Position numbers and translations under genes: made by a program
Assembly (NCBI RefSeq): GCF_003711225.1
Contig: NZ_CP031030.1
Coordinates: forward strand, 3,782,001 to 3,846,000
Reading direction: 5' to 3'
Origin: Runella sp. SP2
GTDB lineage: Bacteria; Bacteroidota; Bacteroidia; Cytophagales; Spirosomataceae
DNA length: 64,000 bases
In this document: positions 9,485-17,773 of the stretch, piece by piece
Layout: the number at the start of each line of letters is the position of its first letter
How positions within the stretch are numbered: position 1 is the stretch's first letter
The notes under the pieces: model-generated
What the model saw: only the letters and a program-made list of their open reading frames with translations
The model's database searches: none
What the model was told of the DNA's origin: nothing

Positions 9485-10009
9485 ATGAAAAAGATTGGAA
9501 TCGCCGCCGTCATCACTACTGTAATGGTAAGCCTTATGGCTTTCAAATCCGTTGAACCCAAAACCGAAGAAGCCAAAATTCAGTGGGTGACGTTGGAAGA
9601 AGCCTACAAACTTAACCAAAAGCAACCACGCAAAATTTGGATTGATTTATATACAGAGTGGTGCGGATGGTGCAAAGTAATGGATAAAAACACCTTCAAA
9701 AATGCGGAGGTAGTTCAATTTACAAACAAGAAATTCTACGCCGTAAAATACAATCCTGAAAAAGATGCCGACGTAATGTTTGGAAAAGTGTCGTTCCGTA
9801 GCCTAATCAATGGCAAAGTAACGGGCTATCCAACCACGGTTTTCATGGATGAAAAAATGAACCTCATCCAACCGATTGCTGGTTATTTGGAACCGCGTAT
9901 GTTCCACCAAGTGCTCGCATATTTTGGCGACAATAATCACCAAAAAGAGCCTTTTGACCAGTTTCAACAAAAGACTTACCCTACTAAATACACCGCCAAA
10001 GCACAATAA
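9485..10009 (+). CDS. Thioredoxin-fold periplasmic protein (thioredoxin_7/DUF255-like)
   Basis: A 174-residue protein with an N-terminal hydrophobic signal or anchor (residues 4-20) and a thioredoxin-like domain with the active-site pair Cys60-Gly-Trp-Cys63 in YTEWCGWCKVMDKNTF. A cis-Pro region is seen in GYPTTVFMDEKMN (about 115-127). The motif CGWC and the following KVMDKNTF are typical of the thioredoxin_7 group, which reduces disulfides in exported proteins. It has its own start and is followed 30 bp on by the PhzF gene. The partner is unknown. Confidence 0.82.
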   Translation: MKKIGIAAVITTVMVSLMAFKSVEPKTEEAKIQWVTLEEAYKLNQKQPRKIWIDLYTEWCGWCKVMDKNTFKNAEVVQFTNKKFYAVKYNPEKDADVMFGKVSFRSLINGKVTGYPTTVFMDEKMNLIQPIAGYLEPRMFHQVLAYFGDNNHQKEPFDQFQQKTYPTKYTAKAQ

Positions 10010-10039
10010 CGGCGTATTTTAGTTCTTTTAATTTCTCTT

Positions 10040-10831
10040 ATGCAATTATCACTTTATCAACTCGACGCGTTTACCGACAAAGTTTTTGGCGGTAATCCTG
10101 CCGCTGTCGTACCACTTACTTCATGGCTTCCCGACGAAACCATGCAGGCCATAGCCGCTGAAAACAACTTGGCCGAAACGGCCTTTTACGTCCCAACGGA
10201 AGCAGGTTTTCATATTCGTTGGTTCACCCCTACGGTGGAAGTTGACCTCTGCGGCCACGCCACATTGGCCAGCGCCTACGTATTGTTTTCCCTCGAAAAT
10301 TATGCCCACGACGAAATAAATTTCGACTCTCGAAGCGGTATTTTAAACGTTCGCAAGGAAGGCGATTGGCTTGTTCTTAACTTCCCCGCTGACAGCATTC
10401 ACAAACAGTTGCTTTCGCCTCCTGCTTTATTAGAAGCGTTGGGCGACATCACTCCCGTTGAAATTTTACGTGGTAAAACCGATTTTATGGCGGTATTAGA
10501 ATCGGAAGAACAAGTACGCACACTTCAACCTGATATTATTGTTTTATCAACTTTACCAGCACGAGGTGTCATTATCACTGCTCCTGGCGATTCAGTTGAT
10601 TTTGTCTCGCGTTTCTTTGCGCCACAGTCGGGCATCGCCGAAGACCCCGTGACAGGTTCGGCACACACCACACTCACGCCTTATTGGGCTGAGAAATTGG
10701 GCAAAACCGAGATGGAAGCCCTGCAAGTTTCTGCTCGTGGTGGTGTTTTAAAAACAAAACTTATCGGCGACCGCGTAGAAATAGCAGGCCAAGTAAAACT
10801 TTATTTACGAGGCACGATTGAAATTGAGTAA
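10040..10831 (+). CDS. PhzF-family isomerase/epimerase
   Basis: A 263-residue protein with the two-lobed diaminopimelate-epimerase-like fold. Family marks are FGGNPAAVV at 16-24, the catalytic glutamate in NNLAETAF (Glu46), the HATLASAYVLF segment after DLCGH, and the second-lobe anion-binding loop EDPVTGSAHTTL near 206-217. PhzF in phenazine synthesis isomerises trans-2,3-dihydro-3-hydroxyanthranilate, but no other phenazine genes are here, so this is one of the many family members without a defined substrate. It is the last gene of a plus-strand group and ends at a bidirectional terminator. Confidence 0.85.
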   Translation: MQLSLYQLDAFTDKVFGGNPAAVVPLTSWLPDETMQAIAAENNLAETAFYVPTEAGFHIRWFTPTVEVDLCGHATLASAYVLFSLENYAHDEINFDSRSGILNVRKEGDWLVLNFPADSIHKQLLSPPALLEALGDITPVEILRGKTDFMAVLESEEQVRTLQPDIIVLSTLPARGVIITAPGDSVDFVSRFFAPQSGIAEDPVTGSAHTTLTPYWAEKLGKTEMEALQVSARGGVLKTKLIGDRVEIAGQVKLYLRGTIEIE

Positions 10832-10876
10832 CCCCATTGGTTCACAAATAGAAGTCGGTTTTGAGAAATCAATGGC

Positions 10877-10916
10877 AAAGCGTCGGCAGGGGAATTTCCC
10901 ACCGACGCTTTTCTTT
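10877..10916. terminator. Bidirectional terminator between PhzF gene and convergent gene
   Basis: A 10-bp stem, 10877-10886 with 10902-10911, followed by a T-rich run. The two flanking genes are convergent, so it can serve both. Confidence 0.75.
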
Positions 10917-10919
10917 TCT

Positions 10920-11297
10920 CTATTTTTCCGTTATAGCCTTCGCCAAACGCCTTCCTTTTAAAGGCATTTCCTTAGACTCTTCGTCTGGCAGGGTCAATGG
11001 GCGTTCAGGCTCTTCTTCTACAGGAGCAATTTCGAGGCCCGAGGCTCTCAGTTTTTCGATTATGGAAATAATTTCGTTTCCACGCCGACCTTGCTCCTCA
11101 ATCGCAAGCTGATTATATTCTTTTTCGCGCGCAGTTTCCCAGATAAACAGCTCTGTTTTAGCATCATAAATCCCCAAAGGCAATCCTTTTGAGATTTGGG
11201 AAAAATTTTTAATCGCATCTTCCGCCTCGGGACGCGTCGCGTACGTTAGGTGATAAAAACTTCCTTTGAACAAATATAAAATTGAAAAACGGTTCAT
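10920..11297 (-). CDS. Hypothetical protein
   Basis: A 125-residue protein with no signal peptide. The first 60 residues look like a small alpha/beta domain that starts with hydrophobic strands (FSILYLFKG). The middle is helical and charged (about 60-85), and the C-terminus is acidic and proline rich, then basic (about 92-125). I do not recognise a family. It is convergent with the PhzF gene and has nearly 390 bp of AT-rich noncoding DNA upstream, so it is probably its own transcription unit. It is likely cytosolic. Confidence 0.55.
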   Translation of the reverse strand: MNRFSILYLFKGSFYHLTYATRPEAEDAIKNFSQISKGLPLGIYDAKTELFIWETAREKEYNQLAIEEQGRRGNEIISIIEKLRASGLEIAPVEEEPERPLTLPDEESKEMPLKGRRLAKAITEK

Positions 11298-11612
11298 AGC
11301 AGTAGTGATTGAAGTAGGGCTTTCTTGAAAAGCAAAAACGAATAAAACAATGGATTCTTGTACCGAATGATTTTCGGCAGGGTTTCCTCTTAGAGGGCTT
11401 TTAATTTGTAGGTTGATTGATGAGCTGTAGCATTGTAGGGTAAGCTACTCATAACTCAAAAATAGACAAAAGAAAGAACAAAGTCTCTTTGAAGTGAGAT
11501 ATTTACTTAAACAAATATCAAGAAAATATAGCATTAAACAAAAAAATCAAAGAAAATATTTTTACACTTCCTTCGGTTCAATTTTATCAAAATATGATTT
11601 TTTCTAGTTTTA
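11298..11612. other. AT-rich intergenic region with no gene found
   Basis: This stretch of 315 bp (to the hairpin at 11613) has no plausible reading frame. The part from about 11470 to 11610 is strongly AT-rich with several A-runs. I see no tRNA fold and no TAnnTTTG element at a useful place; it may hold the promoter of the 10920-11297 gene. Confidence 0.5.
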
Positions 11613-11677
11613 AACCATATAAGACATATAAGGAATTATAAGAAAAGCTTATGTGCTCTTAAATGTCTTATATGGTT
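11613..11677 (-). repeat. Hairpin repeat downstream of the OmpA-family gene (copy 1)
   Basis: Perfect 15-bp inverted repeat, arms 11613-11627 and 11663-11677, starting 8 bp past the stop of the OmpA-family gene. The left arm and its flank (ACCATATAAGACATATAAGG) recur at 14076-14095, also just downstream of a gene end. It may work as a terminator although it lacks a GC-rich stem. Confidence 0.65.
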
Positions 11678-11684
11678 CACAGAA

Positions 11685-13691
11685 CTATTTCTTCAAAATC
11701 GTAAACTCTACGCGGCGGTTTTTCTTGCGGTTTTCCTCCGTCGTATTGGGAGAAACGGGCCGTGTAGGGCCATAACCTTTGGTCTGAATTCGGTTACCCG
11801 TAATTCCTTTTGTACCCAAATAACGCTTCACCTCTTCTACCCTATCTTTTGATAATTGCAAGTTAGCATCAAAGTCCCCGACGTTGTCCGTATGCCCTTC
11901 GATGAGTACTTCCATCGTCCCATTTTCGGTCATCATCTGCGCGATTCGATCTAATTCTGGCAAGGAAGCAGGCAACAAATCAAACTTACTTTGGGCAAAG
12001 CCAATCGTGTTTAGTGTCACTTTTTGACCAATTTCAATGGGTGATAAAACGAGTTCGCGGCGAAGTTCGCGGTACTGCGTTTCTTTGGTCAAATCAATGA
12101 CCATTCCCCCCGACTGATACCCTTTTCGTTGCGCCGTTAGTCCGTATTGTTTTTGGGTATCTAGGACCACTTTGAAATCTCCCACAGCAGGGTCGTAGTC
12201 GATGCGTTGAGGGGTTTGTTTTTGATCCAAATCTTCCACAATTACCTCGGCTGCTACTGGTTGCTTGGTCGTTTGGTCAAGCACTACTCCTTTCAACATT
12301 ACCGTCGGGACGGGGCGAATCTGCTCTGGAAGCTTCATTCTGAAAATGTCAAACTCGCCCAATGAGTTTTCGGACGAACAAAAATACGCATACGCCCCCG
12401 AAGCAGGAATGGTAAAATGGGCTTCAAAATCGGAGGTATTAAAAGCAGGGCCAAGGTTTTCTGGCTCCGACCAACGCGTCCAGGTTTCGTCCAAACGACG
12501 GCTTACGTAAATATCCATTTCACCGTATCCGCTACGACCACTGGAGGTAAAGTAAATCGTCTGGTTATCGGTAGCTAAAAAAGGCGTAAACTCGTCATCG
12601 GCTGTATTCAAATCAGCACCCATGTTTTTAGCGGGCGACCAAGTACCGTCAGCTTGTTGGAAAGACACGTACAAATCTGCCCCTCCTTTGGTATTTCCAT
12701 CTTGCAACGACAATACCATTACTTTTCCGTTGGGACCAATGTAAAACCCCGAAAAAGAGTGTTCGTTGACATAACTTTGCAGACGTAGTTCTTGTGGTGC
12801 TGTCCAGCCTGTGCGATTTTTACGACTCACTGATACCCCCTTCGACAAGCTTCCATCGGGGTGATAAATATTCATTAAGAGCGCAGTACGGTCGTCGGGA
12901 GAGATATAACAAATGGAATTTTCTTGGGCGTTATTGATGGGCTTTCCCATGTTCTGCGCTTTTTGCCAAACGCCATTTTTTTCCTCGGCGTACCAAACAT
13001 CGTAATCTTCGGAAGTACGAATATTTTCAGGATGGTCGTAGCGGGTAAAATAAATTGTACGTCCATCAGGAGAAATTACGGGTGCTACTTCGTTGGCTTT
13101 GGAGTTAACGTTAGGGCCAAGGTTTTCTTTCTTCAATTCTTTTGGAACATTCTTGGCGAGATTAATCATGGCCTCGACGGGCTTTTCGGAAGCAGATATA
13201 CCGATGGCATCAATTTCGTTCCAACCTTCTACCAACTGCGTGTTAAGGGTTACTTTCAAAGAAGTTACTTTAAACGCCGTGAGTTGCGGTAGCCAAATAC
13301 GGTGCATTCCTGCGCCACGCTTACTTGCTTCGGGCTTGGATTTGTAAAAAGTATATTCTTTGTTGTCGGTATCATACCCTACAACGCTTGTTACACAACC
13401 TGCTCCGTGGTTTTCGGCGATTACTATCTGGCGAATCTGCGCGGGAGTTTCAAATCCTACTTTTATCCATTCTTCGCCCGCGTCAGGTTGCGCTGGCCGC
13501 CAAGCCGACGCGCCACTTTCACCCTGAGGAAGTTTGTTGGGTTTACCCAAAAGTTGAAACGGGCGGTACTGTGCGCCGTTTCCTTGAGCATATTCGGAAG
13601 ATACACCGATGACTTTTGAAGCCCACTGAACCTCCTGTGAATGAAGTATATAACTGGCAAGAAACAGTACAAAAAACGAAAAAAAACGCAT
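11685..13691 (-). CDS. OmpA-family protein with PD40/WD40-like propeller
   Basis: A 668-residue envelope protein from the ATG at 13691, the start that gives a clean signal peptide (MRFFSFFVLFLASYILHSQ); a longer frame from 13721 adds ten residues before it. After an N-terminal discoidin-like domain (about 20-165, with WIKVGF and WNEIDAIGI) come PD40 propeller repeats (SPDGRTIYFTRYD and IYFTSSGRSGYGEMDIY), then a carboxypeptidase-regulatory-like beta domain near 465-540. A C-terminal OmpA domain carries IEGHTDNVG and NRRVEF, which bind peptidoglycan. This layout resembles PorE/OmpA proteins of Bacteroidota that link outer-membrane complexes to the cell wall. No type IX secretion genes lie beside it. 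Confidence 0.85.
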   Translation of the reverse strand: MRFFSFFVLFLASYILHSQEVQWASKVIGVSSEYAQGNGAQYRPFQLLGKPNKLPQGESGASAWRPAQPDAGEEWIKVGFETPAQIRQIVIAENHGAGCVTSVVGYDTDNKEYTFYKSKPEASKRGAGMHRIWLPQLTAFKVTSLKVTLNTQLVEGWNEIDAIGISASEKPVEAMINLAKNVPKELKKENLGPNVNSKANEVAPVISPDGRTIYFTRYDHPENIRTSEDYDVWYAEEKNGVWQKAQNMGKPINNAQENSICYISPDDRTALLMNIYHPDGSLSKGVSVSRKNRTGWTAPQELRLQSYVNEHSFSGFYIGPNGKVMVLSLQDGNTKGGADLYVSFQQADGTWSPAKNMGADLNTADDEFTPFLATDNQTIYFTSSGRSGYGEMDIYVSRRLDETWTRWSEPENLGPAFNTSDFEAHFTIPASGAYAYFCSSENSLGEFDIFRMKLPEQIRPVPTVMLKGVVLDQTTKQPVAAEVIVEDLDQKQTPQRIDYDPAVGDFKVVLDTQKQYGLTAQRKGYQSGGMVIDLTKETQYRELRRELVLSPIEIGQKVTLNTIGFAQSKFDLLPASLPELDRIAQMMTENGTMEVLIEGHTDNVGDFDANLQLSKDRVEEVKRYLGTKGITGNRIQTKGYGPTRPVSPNTTEENRKKNRRVEFTILKK

Positions 13692-13733
13692 GATTACAAG
13701 TTTTTTTAGGTAGCCGCACATTTATCGTGCCAA

Positions 13734-14063
13734 TTACAACAATTCGTCCGAAGGATTCCAAAAGACTTTTTTAAAATCTACGATTTTATCATTTTTCACT
13801 TTCACACCTTCCAGCTCCAGCAGTTCTTGCATAGCCGTAGGCGTTCCAAAAAAGTGTTTGCCCGTCAGCATTCCATCACGGTTCACCACGCGGTGCGCAG
13901 GGACATCGGGCATTCCGTGGCAGGCGTTCATCGCCCAGCCGACCATGCGGGCTGTCAATTTTGTCCCTAAAAAAGTAGCGATTGCACCGTAAGAAGTAGC
14001 GCGCCCTTCGGGTATTTGCCGAACGACATCATAGACGTCATCAAAGAAGTTTTTTGATTCCAT
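13734..14063 (-). CDS. Alkyltransferase-like (ATL/MGMT-domain) protein without active-site cysteine
   Basis: A 109-residue protein from the ATG at 14063. It matches the DNA-binding domain of O6-methylguanine-DNA methyltransferase: PEGRATSYGAIAT (about 19-31), then ARMVGWAMNAC, then the active-site stretch VPAHRVVNRDG. True methyltransferases have PCHR; here residues 55-58 are PAHR, so it cannot accept an alkyl group on cysteine. Known ATL proteins with this kind of change bind alkylated guanine and pass it to nucleotide excision repair. The upstream frame to 14099 runs into a hairpin repeat, so the later ATG is preferred. It ends 42 bp before the OmpA-family gene. Confidence 0.85.
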   Translation of the reverse strand: MESKNFFDDVYDVVRQIPEGRATSYGAIATFLGTKLTARMVGWAMNACHGMPDVPAHRVVNRDGMLTGKHFFGTPTAMQELLELEGVKVKNDKIVDFKKVFWNPSDELL

Positions 14064-14074
14064 GGTTCTTTTTG

Positions 14075-14140
14075 AACCATATAAGACATATAAGGGCAAA
14101 TAAGTTTTTCTTATAATCTCTTGTATGTCTTAATATGGTT
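14075..14140 (-). repeat. Hairpin repeat downstream of the DUF3109 gene (copy 2)
   Basis: A 16-bp inverted repeat with one bulge, arms 14075-14090 and 14124-14140, starting 10 bp past the DUF3109 stop. It shares a 20-bp identical stretch with the hairpin at 11613. Confidence 0.65.
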
Positions 14141-14150
14141 ACAAGTAGTA

Positions 14151-14714
14151 CTAAGGCTTTTCGATTTTATTGACCAGCTCTTCATACCACTTTTCTCCGT
14201 ATTTGGTAATCAGGGGGTCTTTTAAGAATTTATAAATCGGTACGCCTAACTCCCGCCCATTGTCACACGCAGGGCGACAAATGTGCCAGCGGTCGTAATT
14301 GAGCGCATCAAAATGGTCGTATTTAGTAATGCGAATGGGGTATAAATAACAAGAAATCGGTTTACGGAACGTGATTTTTTTATCCAAAAATGCTTGTTCA
14401 ATACCGCATTTTAAAATGCCTTTTTGGTCGTAAATCGCGTAAGCACACTCCCGTCCATTGACAGTTGGAGTAACGTAATCGCCGTCAGCATCTTGTTCGT
14501 ACAAGCCCGTTTTCTCAATGGCATCAAGCCCTTTTTTATTCAAATAAGGCTTCACTTTGGGGAAAACTTCTTCTAATTTCTCCAATTCGTCTTCGTTGAG
14601 CGGCGCACCCATGTCGCCTTCAATACAGCAAGCACCTTTACATTTTGTCAATTCACAAACGAAAAACTGATCCGCTATATCGTCGCTGATGACGGTATTA
14701 TCAATGACTATCAT
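14151..14714 (-). CDS. DUF3109 family protein
   Basis: A 187-residue cytosolic protein with the hallmark cysteine cluster near the N-terminus ([11 protein letters not shown], Cys19-Cys29) plus later cysteines in [22 protein letters not shown] and [12 protein letters not shown]. This arrangement resembles the YkgJ-type zinc or iron-sulfur-binding CxxxCxxCC proteins. The start ATG overlaps the stop of the upstream lytic transglycosylase gene by 4 bp, so the two are translationally coupled. The biochemical role is not known; family identity is clear. Confidence 0.85.
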   Translation of the reverse strand: MIVIDNTVISDDIADQFFVCELTKCKGACCIEGDMGAPLNEDELEKLEEVFPKVKPYLNKKGLDAIEKTGLYEQDADGDYVTPTVNGRECAYAIYDQKGILKCGIEQAFLDKKITFRKPISCYLYPIRITKYDHFDALNYDRWHICRPACDNGRELGVPIYKFLKDPLITKYGEKWYEELVNKIEKP

Positions 14715-16936
14715 TGTTTCTTAATCTTAATTTGTTGACCAATTTTTACACCCGTATCAGGCAATTCGTTCCACTCTTTGATTTGGTCCACTTTTACGCC
14801 ATATTTTTGAGAAATGCTGAACATTGTTTCGCCTTGGGCTACGGTGTGCGTGACGAACTCAGCTGCTTTAGGTTGCTGCTCAAGGGTATTGCCAACGGGA
14901 CGAATATTCAACTTTTGTCCGCTCAACAACTTCGCATCTTGCGGTAGGTTATTCCAATACAAAATGTCGTTGACCGTTACATCATACATTTTTGAAATGC
15001 TGTAAAACGTTTGCCCTGCTTCCACTACGTGAACCAACGCCTTACCCGCTGAAGCAGTAGGCTTAGGCGTTGAAGGAGCCGTCTCTTGAGTCGAGGGCTT
15101 CGATACTACCTTATCTTGTTTGGGAGTTACTGTAGTAACTTGTTTTTGAGGCGTCTCGTTGGTGGCAGGTTTCGTAGCTGGCGTTGTTGACGACGAAGTG
15201 GGGGTCGTATTTTTGGCCGTTGACGATTTAGGCTTTGAACTAGGAGCCGTCGATTCATCATTGATAATGACCACGCGATCATCATCGCCTGGGTTAAACG
15301 ATGGCGCGCGACGGTTCGGCTTATTAGTCGTTGAATTCGACGAACTTGTTTGTTTGCTTGGTTTAGGCTCCGAGTCCGTAAACTCTACCCCACCGTCTTT
15401 AGAATCAGTCGTTGTTTGGGGCTGAGTTTGGGCTGGTGTAGAAGTTGTTGTCGCAGGGGTATCCGCCATTTTTGGGGTATAAACCTTACGCTCCGACGCA
15501 TTTTGTGGAACTTTATTGGTTGTCGTATTCGCTCCCGCCGTTTGCTCAGTGCGTACAGGCTCTTGAACCGCTGGACGAGGTTGCGACTTATCCATTCCTG
15601 GCTTCCATTCATCTTGCGGAGTTTCAATGATTTCTACAGGTTTGCTTCTTGGGCGTTTTTTGGTCAACCAAAGCACACGTCCTGTTTGTAGGCGCGTATT
15701 GCGATTGTCAATGCGGTTGTAACGCACCAAAAATTTCAAGCGAACGCCGTAAATCTGTGAAACTTTCCAAAGAGATTCTCCTTCACGCACGGTGTGAAAA
15801 GGCACCACGGCACGTTTGTTTTTCTTGGCCAAATAATATACTTCACCTGGTACGACGGGGCCGCGTTCCGACATATCATTATAGCGCAAAAAACTACTAA
15901 AACTCACGCGCGCTTTTCTGGCCAACGACTCCACATTGTCATTACCACCCGCCATAATTCCAGGCAAACCGTTGATTTCGTACAAAAGCAGGTCATTGCT
16001 ATATCCTTCTGCCCGCACAAGCACTGGAAAACCAATGTCTTTTTGGGTAAAATTATCACGCTGATTCGGTTTTTTGAATACCGACAAACGCGCACGTACT
16101 GTTTCGTACTGATTATTATTGACTGGCAACAACAAGGAATAATCTTTATCGCTAGGAATATCGTTGGTCGTTACCCAGCGATTTTGAGCGCGAAGGTTTG
16201 TTTCATCAACGGCAAATTCTTTGGCAATTCCTTCTAATGAGCGACCGCCTGCTTGTGGATACTCCAACAACACAAACTGGTTAGGCGACTGATAGCGTTC
16301 GATGGCTGACTCAATGGCTATTTTATGTGCCAAAAAGCGTAAAATATAACGGTCAGACTTGCCATCTAGCTTGATTTCGCGGGCATATCCCCATTCGGCG
16401 GGAATCGTTTTACTAATTCCACCCGCTCCCAAATAATACGAATACAATGACGCTACCCAGTTGTTAAACTGCGTATTGCTTTTTTTGAGGTACTTAGCGG
16501 CAGCTCGCGTTGACGAAGTAATGTTTTTACGCTCGTCTATCTGGTCATCTACACGCAGACCATAATCCAAGGCCGTTTCTTTCTTGAACTGCCAGAAACC
16601 TACCGCATTTGAAGCCGAGACTGCATCGGGCTGTAGGTTACTTTCTTGTACTGCCAAATATTTAAAATCGACGGGTACATCTTCGTCAATCAAAATCCCT
16701 TCAACAATAGGAAAAAACAGCAGGCACCGATCCAATTTTGCTTCCCAAAATTTTTTATTGCCCATAAGAGCTTTTACATCTGTCTGAACTACGGCCCGCG
16801 CATCTTCATCAAGCTGCACGTTCATCCCAGCAAAGCCAACGCTACGCGGTACAGTAGGCACGGCAGGGGCTTGCGCAACGACAAATCCTACCAAAAAGAA
16901 TGAAAAAAGAGTGGTTAGGGCTACAATACGTTTCAT
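14711..16936 (-). CDS. LysM-containing membrane-bound lytic transglycosylase (MltD-like)
   Basis: About 741 residues from the ATG at 16936 (signal peptide [19 protein letters not shown]). A soluble lytic transglycosylase domain spans about 60-200, with the catalytic Glu in [11 protein letters not shown] and the [12 protein letters not shown] motif. One LysM lies near 385-430 ([18 protein letters not shown]), then a long Ser/Thr/Pro/Lys-rich low-complexity linker at about 440-625, then two C-terminal LysM repeats ([17 protein letters not shown] and [17 protein letters not shown]). It cleaves peptidoglycan glycan strands with anhydro-muramyl formation and is held on the wall by LysM. It lies 23 bp after an O-methyltransferase gene and overlaps the DUF3109 gene by 4 bp. 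Confidence 0.9.
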   Translation of the reverse strand: MKRIVALTTLFSFFLVGFVVAQAPAVPTVPRSVGFAGMNVQLDEDARAVVQTDVKALMGNKKFWEAKLDRCLLFFPIVEGILIDEDVPVDFKYLAVQESNLQPDAVSASNAVGFWQFKKETALDYGLRVDDQIDERKNITSSTRAAAKYLKKSNTQFNNWVASLYSYYLGAGGISKTIPAEWGYAREIKLDGKSDRYILRFLAHKIAIESAIERYQSPNQFVLLEYPQAGGRSLEGIAKEFAVDETNLRAQNRWVTTNDIPSDKDYSLLLPVNNNQYETVRARLSVFKKPNQRDNFTQKDIGFPVLVRAEGYSNDLLLYEINGLPGIMAGGNDNVESLARKARVSFSSFLRYNDMSERGPVVPGEVYYLAKKNKRAVVPFHTVREGESLWKVSQIYGVRLKFLVRYNRIDNRNTRLQTGRVLWLTKKRPRSKPVEIIETPQDEWKPGMDKSQPRPAVQEPVRTEQTAGANTTTNKVPQNASERKVYTPKMADTPATTTSTPAQTQPQTTTDSKDGGVEFTDSEPKPSKQTSSSNSTTNKPNRRAPSFNPGDDDRVVIINDESTAPSSKPKSSTAKNTTPTSSSTTPATKPATNETPQKQVTTVTPKQDKVVSKPSTQETAPSTPKPTASAGKALVHVVEAGQTFYSISKMYDVTVNDILYWNNLPQDAKLLSGQKLNIRPVGNTLEQQPKAAEFVTHTVAQGETMFSISQKYGVKVDQIKEWNELPDTGVKIGQQIKIKKQ

Positions 16937-16959
16937 TGTGGTTTCGGTTCGCTTCATAA

Positions 16960-17601
16960 CTAATTTTTATATGCAATCATCAAGCCGTCGCGGATAGGCA
17001 AAAGTAGGTTGCTTACCCGTGGGTCGTTGTGTACTTTTTGATTAAAGTCTAAAAGGTTCTGCGTATCCTTATCTATTTTTTTGTCTGTTTGTACAACTTT
17101 TCCGCTCCAAAGCACATTATCGGCAATAATAACGCCGCCTGGGCGCACTTTGTCAATGACCAAATCGTAATAGAGCGCGTAGTTGAGTTTGTCGGCGTCA
17201 ATAAACACCAAATCAAACGTATCGGGCAAGGTAGGAATCAATTCTACGGCATTGGCAATTCGGTAATCAATCTTGTTTTTATACGGAGATTTGTCAAAAA
17301 ACGACCTCGTAAAACCCTCTAACTCTTCATTGACATCAATGGTTGTCAGAAGCCCATCTTCGGTTAATCCTTCCGCCAAACACAAGGCTGAATACCCTGT
17401 GTAGGTACCTATTTCGAGAACCCTGCGCGGGCGCATCATCGTAGAAAAAAGTGCCAGCAAACGGCCTTGCACATGCCCCGACAACATACGAGGTTGTAGA
17501 ACTTTCGCGTGCGTTTCTCGATTGAGAAGAGCCAACAACGTACTTTCGGGCGAGGTATGCGCCTGCGAATATCCCTCTATGGCCTCTGACAAAAACTCCA
17601 T
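16960..17601 (-). CDS. Class I SAM-dependent O-methyltransferase
   Basis: A 213-residue Rossmann methyltransferase of the catechol/caffeoyl-CoA O-methyltransferase group. Visible motifs are EIGTYTGYSALCLAEGL (motif I, about 62-78), a metal and SAM region LVFIDADKLNY (about 130-140), and IIADNVLWSGKVV near 157-169. Such enzymes use a divalent metal and methylate hydroxyl groups of small aromatics; the substrate here is unknown. It opens a four-gene minus-strand group (O-methyltransferase, lytic transglycosylase, DUF3109, ATL), with a -7 element about 20 bp upstream. Confidence 0.88.
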   Translation of the reverse strand: MEFLSEAIEGYSQAHTSPESTLLALLNRETHAKVLQPRMLSGHVQGRLLALFSTMMRPRRVLEIGTYTGYSALCLAEGLTEDGLLTTIDVNEELEGFTRSFFDKSPYKNKIDYRIANAVELIPTLPDTFDLVFIDADKLNYALYYDLVIDKVRPGGVIIADNVLWSGKVVQTDKKIDKDTQNLLDFNQKVHNDPRVSNLLLPIRDGLMIAYKN

Positions 17602-17619
17602 TTAGTGTAGGTTGTTTAA

Positions 17620-17627
17620 CAAATATA
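17620..17627 (-). promoter_or_regulatory. Candidate -7 element for the O-methyltransferase operon
   Basis: Reads TATATTTG on the minus strand, matching TAnnTTTG, 19 bp upstream of the start codon. No good -33 partner was found. Confidence 0.45.
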
Positions 17628-17686
17628 AACGGAAAAACGCCTAAAAGTATATAAAATGGGCTTTTTTCACAAGACAGTCGTTTGTT

Positions 17687-17761
17687 CGGGTTGTGAGCAA
17701 CCCTCTTCACATGTTACTCTCAACCCGACTACTTGCCGTGGGGAGGGTTGCTCACAACCCG
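17687..17761 (-). repeat. Large inverted repeat built from two CTCA-loop hairpins
   Basis: Perfect 19-bp arms, 17687-17705 and 17743-17761, with a 37-nt centre. Each arm is itself a small hairpin, 6-bp stem GGGTTG/CAACCC around TGAG (17688-17703) or CTCA (17745-17760). It lies 12 bp after the M16 peptidase stop and may terminate that gene. Related to the pair at 7859-7900. Confidence 0.65.
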
Positions 17762-17773
17762 ACTTTTACCCGA

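Noticed and set aside
10040..10831. Phenazine biosynthesis, from the PhzF-family gene
   Set aside because: No other phz gene; most family members are unrelated to phenazines.
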